Source: Rachycentron canadum (lineage: Eukaryota > Chordata > Actinopteri > Carangiformes > Rachycentridae). Taken from it: a stretch of DNA of 64,000 bases. Below the pieces are notes generated by a model that was not told where the DNA came from, searched no databases, and worked only from the letters and a program-made list of their open reading frames with translations. The stretch covers positions 4,630,463 through 4,694,462 of the forward strand of contig CM076654.1 of NCBI GenBank assembly GCA_038496675.1, in the 5' to 3' direction. Below are positions 42,101 through 51,100 of the stretch, in pieces (within the stretch, counting starts at the first letter, position 1; each line of letters starts with the position of its first letter). The position numbers and the translations under genes are program-made.

Positions 42101-45100
42101 AGGGAAGAAGAAGAAGAGAAAGTCCGAACGGAAGAGGAAAAGGAAAAGGTCAGTCCCTAAAATGAGATGACTCAGCGGTGAGGTGTATTATTGGGCGCTT
42201 TTGTCATGTTTCCTGAAATGAATAGACTGAAAGATGTGCAGGAGATTTCCTGGTGCTCTCGAGAGTTCATGTTTATACATTTTCCTGCTTTAGGTCTCCT
42301 TCCCACAGCCTGTCGCCACTGAGGAAGAAGAAAAAGAAGAAGAAGAAGAGCTCCAAGAAGAGCAAGCGACATAGGTAGTTTTTATTTAAGGATATTCATA
42401 AAATGGCATAACATTTATTTTTAGTTAACACAAATTGTATTTTTATTGTATTCCAGGTATACCTCCAAGAAGTCGAAACACAGGTATGTATATATGATTA
42501 TTGCAGGGTTTTGTGCACGTCTGCTGGCTGTGGTGCTTTTAATGTTTCATAAGAGCAAACAGCGATCACGTGGATGCACTTCTGCCTTAACTGCGGTGTA
42601 ATATTTAGCCCCTGCTTTCAGTAAGATTTGTGCATCCGGCTTTGAGTCTTAACACTGCTCTATTCTGTTTCATCTCACCAGCTCCTCCAGTTTAAAACAT
42701 AAGAGGAAGGATGAGCGCAAGCACAAGAAAAGGTCAGTCTGTGATTGTTGCATCAGAATCGTGTACTCTCCAAATCCTACACAACTTTTTTTGACCTCCC
42801 CCCTCCCTCCTCCTCCTCCTTCCATGGTAAGCCCATCCACCCTTTTCAAAACACTCATGGATAAGGAAGAAAGAGCAGGGATCCTCCAAAATGCTTTAAT
42901 GTAAGGGCCACGAGGGGTGAGCGCAGAAATGTGCAGCTTTTATTTTATTTCATTCTATTTTTTTTTTTTTTTTTTTTTTTTGAGCAAAGCGTGAAAGCAA
43001 AGAAGAAAACAGATTGAAAGCTTGAGCCACAAAAAGAGGGAAAAAAGGGGGGTGAAAGAGGGTAAGAGAAACCAATTTCATGCTGTGATCTTGCAACGTT
43101 TTATAATTTGACTCTGGATGAGCGGGCTGTTGTTTGTAAGCACAGAGCCAAGTTCAGTAGCTGTTTACTTCAACACAAACCGCTGCTTTCCAGCTCACTA
43201 CAACTCTCTCCTCTCTTCTTTTGTCCCCTTCATGCCTTTGCCGGTTCATATATTTGAGGACCCCTTCACATAGTAAGAAGCGGATTGAGAAAATAGGTTT
43301 TTCGTGGCCTTTCACACACAGAGGTTAAGATGAATTTGTGAAATAAATAAATAATATTTGAATTATTCATCCTGGAACAGTCTTGATCCGATTGGGCTTT
43401 TATCTTTTTTTTTTTCAGCACAGCTCACATTTGAAGACTTATCCACCTGCTCTGCAGCTAATGATTATTAATGATAATATATTCTTTGATAAATCTGTCC
43501 ATATTGTCTTAAGTAACAGATGAGTTGGTTGAATAATAATTCCACTTTATTATTATATATAATATTTTCCAAGTTTTAGTTACAATATTTCACTGCATTT
43601 ATTCAGCCATTCATTTCAGGTGATTTCCTGTTTTGTTTTGTTTTTTTACTTCCTTTTGCCTCAACCAATCAGCTGCGAGTTTCAGCTGACAAAGCGTCAG
43701 TAGCAGTTTGGTTGCATTGTCACAATAGGATTGAACAAAGTTTCCTAAAATGACCAAATTCTCTTCTTATACTTAATGAGAAATGTTTTTAGCTTTTAGA
43801 TTTTTGACTTTACTGTCGTGGCCTGTTCTTTTCAATTCTTTTAAACTGCACCACATTAACTGGGCTTGACTCACACGCTCAACAGAATCAAATCACAGCA
43901 CTTCAGTCGATGACTTTGTTGGCTTCATTTGGCTGATTTATTTCCACTTTAAACGAAGTAAGAAAAAACATTTTTAGTCAAACATGAGGTCAAAGACTGA
44001 CCTGTCTCCCTCATATTTCCTACATGTTTTCTGAGACCCAAAAATGTGAGACACAGTCCCCTCCTCTTCCTCTATCACAGCTGATCACCATCTAATTAAT
44101 CACAACGGGTAATAGATGAAATGCTAAATCAAAAATAAATACTTATAATCTTAATTCAAATAATAAATTAGAAGAATTTACCTCTTGCCATTAGTGAAAA
44201 TCTAATTTACAATTAACACAAAAGTGTAAAAGTAGTTCAAATGAAATGCAGCGTATCACAATGTTGGACACAACCCTTGGACATTGGTTCATGGTCAGCG
44301 CCTTTAGCGGAGCCCATTGGGGCACCGGAGGTTGGCCCAGCTTGATGTTGACCTGCAGTACTTTCTGCAGTCGTGCCCACGCAAAGATTTTGAGGGATTA
44401 TCACGGAGATTTTGGGTGGACTCACATTCAGTTTTATCACAAAAAGAAAAGAAATAATAATAATTGGCCTGGATAATCTGCCTAAATGCTATGTTCCCTG
44501 AATCATTTATAATGGTATAATTTTATTGGAACCCACAGACAATAAGAGAATATGTTCCTATAAACCTGAATTATCTTTTAATGTATAAAATGCAAATAAA
44601 TTTCCACAGGCCGAATGTTGGCATCTCCATATTTTTGTTGTGTGTGAGAATAAGCTCCAAATGCAATGACTTGAATCTGTGCAGGAATTTGTGCTCAATA
44701 AATAACATGAACGACTAACCAATCATAACAATTGTTGCCCCTCGTTGCCCCTCATCCACCTGTTTCCTTTCTCCTCCTCTGCTCTCCTCATTGCCTCCTT
44801 CAGTTCCCGGACTCACTCGCGGCGGAGGCGACGCTATCGGAGGTCGGAGTCGGACAGTTCTTCCTGCCAATCTCCCACAGAGGACAGGTAAGGGATGCAT
44901 AATGCCCCCCACACCCTCCTCTTTCTCTTCCTCCTCACCCCCTACCTCCCTACTCCCTCGGTTTATCTTATCAGCTCGAGGTGTCTGCCGAGTTCTTGGT
45001 CACACCAGAGCGATGACTGATAAGGCAGAGGTGACTTCCTGATCTCAGCCATGACCGGCCCTTATCAGCACCTCACAGGAAATGGCCCCAAATTCACTCC

Positions 45101-48100
45101 ACAGATCGATGCACTCAATTATAATGACATACTGCAAAATTTTTGGATGTGTGATAATATGAAAGGCAGGTTTTTATGGATTACACAGACCCAGGTTGAT
45201 AGTGTGATGATCTCCAGTAGTTAGTAGAATAACTCAGTAACTGAACTCTGAGGTAAAGATCACTTCAGTTTGAACTCAGATTGAGGCCCAATTTTGAATC
45301 TTAAAAATATTTTGAAATAACCATTTATTTTGAAATCTGTCTCTCTCTTTGTTGTTTATTAATTGCAGAGTTTCTTTTGGATGTTAATTGGATAAAATCG
45401 AAGTAATAATGAGTTTTGAAATACATTTTTCCAATGGCTTTGTAACACCTGAAACCCAATCATTTGATCTTTGCAGGGAGAATAACATTTAAGCATTTTT
45501 TTTCAATGGTTATACAACAGATAATCAAATTTTCACGGATGTCAAAACACCACAGTGGAGGAAAATGTTGCAAATGTAAATTCAAATGCTTCGCTTACAA
45601 TAAATCGTGCGAAAGTGCTTTTTCAATAGAAAAGAAGCTTTTCTGTCACAACGTGGTGTCATTAAAACTAAATGCAAGCATTTTCCCCCACAGAAACCAT
45701 CTACAAAAATCTGTGGTACATCAGACATTAGGAGACCTGGCAGCTGTAGGGGAGGAGACCGACGGAGTGCTCCACCACATGGACATGAAGTGGAGACCTG
45801 CAACCAAATCAGTGTGTAAAACGGCTCCAAAATATCGCTCCATCCTCTCAACCGGCACCGTAAGTACTCTTCAGGACTCTAGAGATGCTGCTGGTGGATT
45901 GCTTTGATTTCTCAGTTATGGCCATGTAAAATAGCTTATTGCTCGTCAAAATAAAATGCCTTCAGTGAGGCGGCTGGGTTTGGAAAATCATTCCGAATGT
46001 AGAAGAAAAAAACATTTCAAATTCACATCCTGATGCTTTGGTTAAGAAATATTGCTATTATTATTCAACTAGAAACCAAAATGTTAAGTGCAGACCATTT
46101 AGCTGTCATCTAAGGGATGATTATTTACAAAATAAAAGAGTGTACATGGCCTGACTCTGAGTTCATTTGATGAATTCTTTATTTTGCTGTAATTTGATAA
46201 AAAAAAATAAAAAGCATCCAGTACTTGGTAGAGAAGACTTCCCATAAAAATAAAAGCACCACTGGTAAAATGACACTGTCCTGGGAGTACAATTAAAAGT
46301 TTATTTTCCCTCCTGTTGAGAAATAAAGGGTCAAATTCAAATGAAAACGAATATCATTTCTCACAACACGCGTTTCCTCTTATTAGAGCTATTATTAAAA
46401 CATTATCAATATTTTGTTCAGTGTCATTGTTTCTAATGATCTCAGCAGCCTTTGTGCATCACAGGGATGATAACCGTGGCGAGTTTGTTTTTAATGAACA
46501 GAAATGATAAAAACGATGTTGTCGTCGTTTATTTGTTTGTCAAACCATGATATTGTTTATTGTGTGTCATCTGTAGTGGATCAAAGACTGCAGCTGTGCA
46601 GTCTTTGCAGTTCAGGGACAGTTGGAACATGAACCACTGGTTTCTGCCACAACTGGAAAACCGTGTCCTTCATTAGCATTGGATACAAATAATATACCAA
46701 CACGGGGAGAGGGGGTTGAACTGGGAGGTAAAGGGTGGAACAATATTCACCAATACAAAAACAGCTGGAAACCCTCATGTTTGAAGGGGTGAATAAGATT
46801 CATGTGCATCATGTCCTGCTGTGCACAAAAAACCCTATTTTATCCAGAACTTTTACTCACATGCTAACACACCTCTTCAAATTGGCTCCTCTCAGTCCCT
46901 CTTTGATCAATGCATCTGCTTTATGTTTTACTTCCAGCAAACAGTTTCAATAGCTGCTTCTGGACAATAGACTTTGAATTTTAACATGGTGTTGTTTATT
47001 GCAGGTTGAGTTTAGTTATTTGGGTTTTTTTTTTTTTTTGTTGTTTTTTTTTTTTTTTAAGTCATGTTCTTCAAAGAGCCTCATAAATACAGCAATGGCC
47101 TTAAACTCATTGTCTCGTGCTTATTGGAGCATAAAAAGTATTTAATTTCTCTCCAGCAATCATTAAATTATGCTGATTGCACAGACAGATGTTTTTAATT
47201 ACACACCACAGGGTTTTAATTGAAATTCAATAAATTAATCCATATTTTGAATCGGTCCCGGTGTTTGGTATCCCAAAGTTCTTCGCAAGGACTTCACAGC
47301 TGGTTAATGAAGGGTCGGGGGTCAGCTTTACTGAATGCTAATTATTCAGTGGTGTTTGCATCTATTTATGGCTTCTAATTGGGTGAATTAAAGCACATAA
47401 TTTAGGGGGGGGGGGAAGCAATGTAGAATGATCTTTGCTTAATCTTTTTCTCCCAACAAAGCAAACCATAAAGGGACAGGTAGGTATGACAGGACAGGGT
47501 AAAAATCCCAGAGAACATGAATCATCAACAAACATGTTGATCATAAGATCTGTCAAGGATTCTGTAAATATAAGTGGTGAATTTCTTTTATGGTGGCAAC
47601 AAAAACACATAAGAACCATTTGCAAAAATACCAAGGCAAAGGTGAATTATTTATTTGAAGGCAGCCTTGTCTAACTATCTGGAGGTGACACTGAAGAATG
47701 TCTTTATTTAACATTTGTCTTCCTGTAAGTGAAATCTTTTACTACTGAGCATGCAGAATGTGTGCAGATGCGACTTGTAAAGAGAGGATGGAAGAGGCAC
47801 AAAGATTTGTGTAATTTCCCTCAGGGTTGGTATGTTGTGTCGACCGTAGACTAGATAATGGACAGACTGGATAAACCTCTGAGTGTCTCCTAATCAATAA
47901 GTAAAGAGAGATCAACTATGCCAACTATGATCCTCAGAGAGTCACTATCTTTTCTCTCTTTTTCCATCTGTGGAAACATTTGCAGCACAAAAACCCCCCA
48001 AAAAAACTCATACATACTTCTGCGCTCATTTAAAGTCCTCTTGCTCCCGAAAAAAGTCCCGAAACAGTGCAACATCAAGGAAAGAAAAAGGAACATGCCA

Positions 48101-51100
48101 ATATCAGTCTAACTGGCTCTGGGTTTGAAGAGAGGGTTATTGTCTTTTTCTTGCAATTTACGACTCTAATGATGCACTTATGTTGCCCGCTCTTCCCTTT
48201 TTCTTACACCTTACCTACTTAAGGAGGAAATCTTGATTGGTAAGTCGATGCTATCCGCAGATTTAGGGATTTACTTGTAGGTCGGTGCAGGCTAATTATT
48301 TACTTTTCACAGGAGAAAAGAGCACAGTCATCTGTCCTATTCTGAGGGCTTTCTTAGTTAGACTGATGGGATCTCTCTTTGTCTGCAATCCTTTTCATTT
48401 CTACATAATACCCATTTTTGTGATTGTTTGTTCAATGTTCTTTAAACTGAGGCTTTTCAATGGGGCTGTTTGTTTACTCCTTTTCTCTTCACTCCAGTTA
48501 GAGCCGGTAGATTTTTCCACGCATAGTTTTTCTTTCTTCTCTGCTCCTTTGTTGTTCCTTTCATATAATTATTTTAGTTTAGACTTACTTTTATCAAAAT
48601 TTATTTCTTGTTGAATTTTTTTTTTCACTTTAGTTAAGTTCCAACTTTCCTTTGAGGTTAATCGCATGCTTCAAATTTGCATGATGTCTTTATCTTTCAA
48701 AGTTTTCTGTCCCGAGAATAAAAAAGAAAGAAAGAAATCTCTTCTCTGTGTTTTCAAGGGAATATATGCCTTTGTGCTAGAGTATTCACAGTGCATCAAA
48801 ACAGGTAGCAGGTTCCATTTATTGACACACGTTGGGTTTTAAGCTGCAGCCTGTTTGTCTGTTTGCAGATTTTGTCGTCAAAACCCAGAAGCGAGCTCTT
48901 ACATGGAAAAGGTTCTCAGAATTTATCGAGGCAGAACGAAGGGCCGCACGATTACGATTCTGGGAATGACACGTCTTCACCACCGTCAAGCAAAACTGGT
49001 GTTTCACGGGCGAGTGTCACTGACAACAAGAGGAACCACTGTCAACGTCTGGCCTCGCCGGAGAAGCTGAAGTTCGCTGACAGAGACAATGCCTCAGATT
49101 CAGGAAACTCTGTAACCAGCTACGCGTCCTTATGCAAACCTTATGGGGAGGATAGCTTGTCTGCAACCCTTTTCAGTGCAAACAGCAAAAGGTAATGTTG
49201 TGTTCATAATAAATAATCCATCTGAATGAATGCTTCTGTGGAAAATTGCAGGCTGTTTATCTTGTGTTTCCACGCTCTGTTTCCTCTTTTGAAATATTGA
49301 ATAAATATTCATCTTATGAGGGGAGAATAACAACCCAGAATGCAGTTTGGGCTTTATCACTCAAAGCAGTAAAGCGTCTTAATGTATTTTGTTTGCAGAG
49401 AGCAGATAACCTTGGGGTGTCGGGTAGAGGTCGTCAGACCTCCAAAGACTTCCAGCTGTTCACAGAGGATGAGCAAGTCATCTCGGAGGCGGCTGAAAAC
49501 CCGGTCGTCCAGCAGCAGGAGCAGGAGCAGATCCTCAGGGAGTTCCAGATACTCCGGACGCTACTCTCGAAGCCCATCACTGTCTTCTTACAGGTGGTTT
49601 AACTACTTCCATGTTGTACAAAATAGCAGCTTTAATGATGATTTTATGGCACTTTTCCTTGCATCACTAACATCCACTTATATCCCATTTAGCAAAAGAT
49701 TTAGTTCAGATATTCACAATGAATCCTAAGGACTGGTGATCCTTTTAACTTGTGCCACTGCGAGGTTGACACTTTTGACTGAAAAAAACGGGCTGTTGGA
49801 TTGATTGCCACATTCATGTTTCCCTCAGGCTAAATTATAATAATTATCTATAATCAAGTTTACGCTTTTTTTGTCTCAGAGACCAATCAAAGTGCACAAC
49901 AACACATGCCACCCATACATATCAGTTCAGTATCTCGCCCACGTGGCAACATGTGGACTGGAGGAGTCAGGGATCGAACCACCAACCATCTGATTGGTGA
50001 TGACCTGCTCTACCTACTGAGCCTATGGTTTAGCCTCTGGTAAACTGACAAACTTTCCCATCAGCCCCAGTTGTACTTTGTGTTTAGGGCTGACAGGCGT
50101 TAATATGTCAACACTCAAACACATTAAGTGCTGAACACGGTCAATCAGATAGATAGCTCAGAATAACGTGATATATAACAGATGCAATAAATACAGTGAC
50201 TGAAAGGTCCAGGTTTGCAGTCTGTCCTTCAGAAGGTAAAACTATTTTCAGACTCCAAAATGTTCTGACACGGAGGACATGGCAGCCGGGAGGAAGGATT
50301 TTACGTTGCATTTCTTGTCACAGTGGAGCAGGAGAAGTCTCCCACTGAAAGCTCTCCGCTGTTTAAAAAGCAGGTGGTGGAGGGGGTGATATTCAACAGT
50401 TTGTGCAACATCCTCCTCTCAGTAAACACAGATCCACAGGCTGCAGAGAGGCCCCCAGAGGTCCAGCTCCTCCAGTTTGTTGGTGTCAGTGGTTCTGTTG
50501 CTTCTGACACATTAAATGACTTAAGCTTCCTCAAGAAGGGGTGAGTGCTCTGCCCCTTCCTGCAGGCGGCTTCTGTGTCGCTTCTCCAGTCCAGTCTGTT
50601 GTCGAAGTGGTGGATTTTGTGGAATCATATGTTCGACTCGAATGGGGATGATTGTCATGTCTCTTGTTGTCAGCTCGTACTCGCGTTCTCCGAGTTATTC
50701 AGCCAACCTGAGGCGGCGAGGCAGCATGGCCAGTCTGAGCTCCAGAGGAAGCTACTCCAGATACAGTGACGACAGGTGATCTTGTCAATGGTTCAGCTGC
50801 TAATGCGTCGTCTTCATTGCTGTTAGAGAACACACATATATATATATTTCATTTTCACACTATTTCTCCTTGCAGACTACGAGACAGAAAGAGAACATCG
50901 AGCTCTAGAGAGACAGATGTGAAGCATGCACATAAGGTCAGCGGGAAGAGACGAAGACGCAAATCCTACTCTCCTATGAAGAAAAGGAGGAGAGACTCGC
51001 CCAGCCATCTGGAAGCACGCCGAATCACAAGGTGCAGCTTTCCCAGCCTGATTATTTTTAACAACACTATACATTTTTATGCCTAAAGCCAGAGAAAATG

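Noticed and set aside
45464..45693. Start-to-acceptor part of a 147-codon frame
   Set aside because: Only the part after the acceptor at 45693 fits the srrm4 phase chain; the upstream part is intronic read-through.
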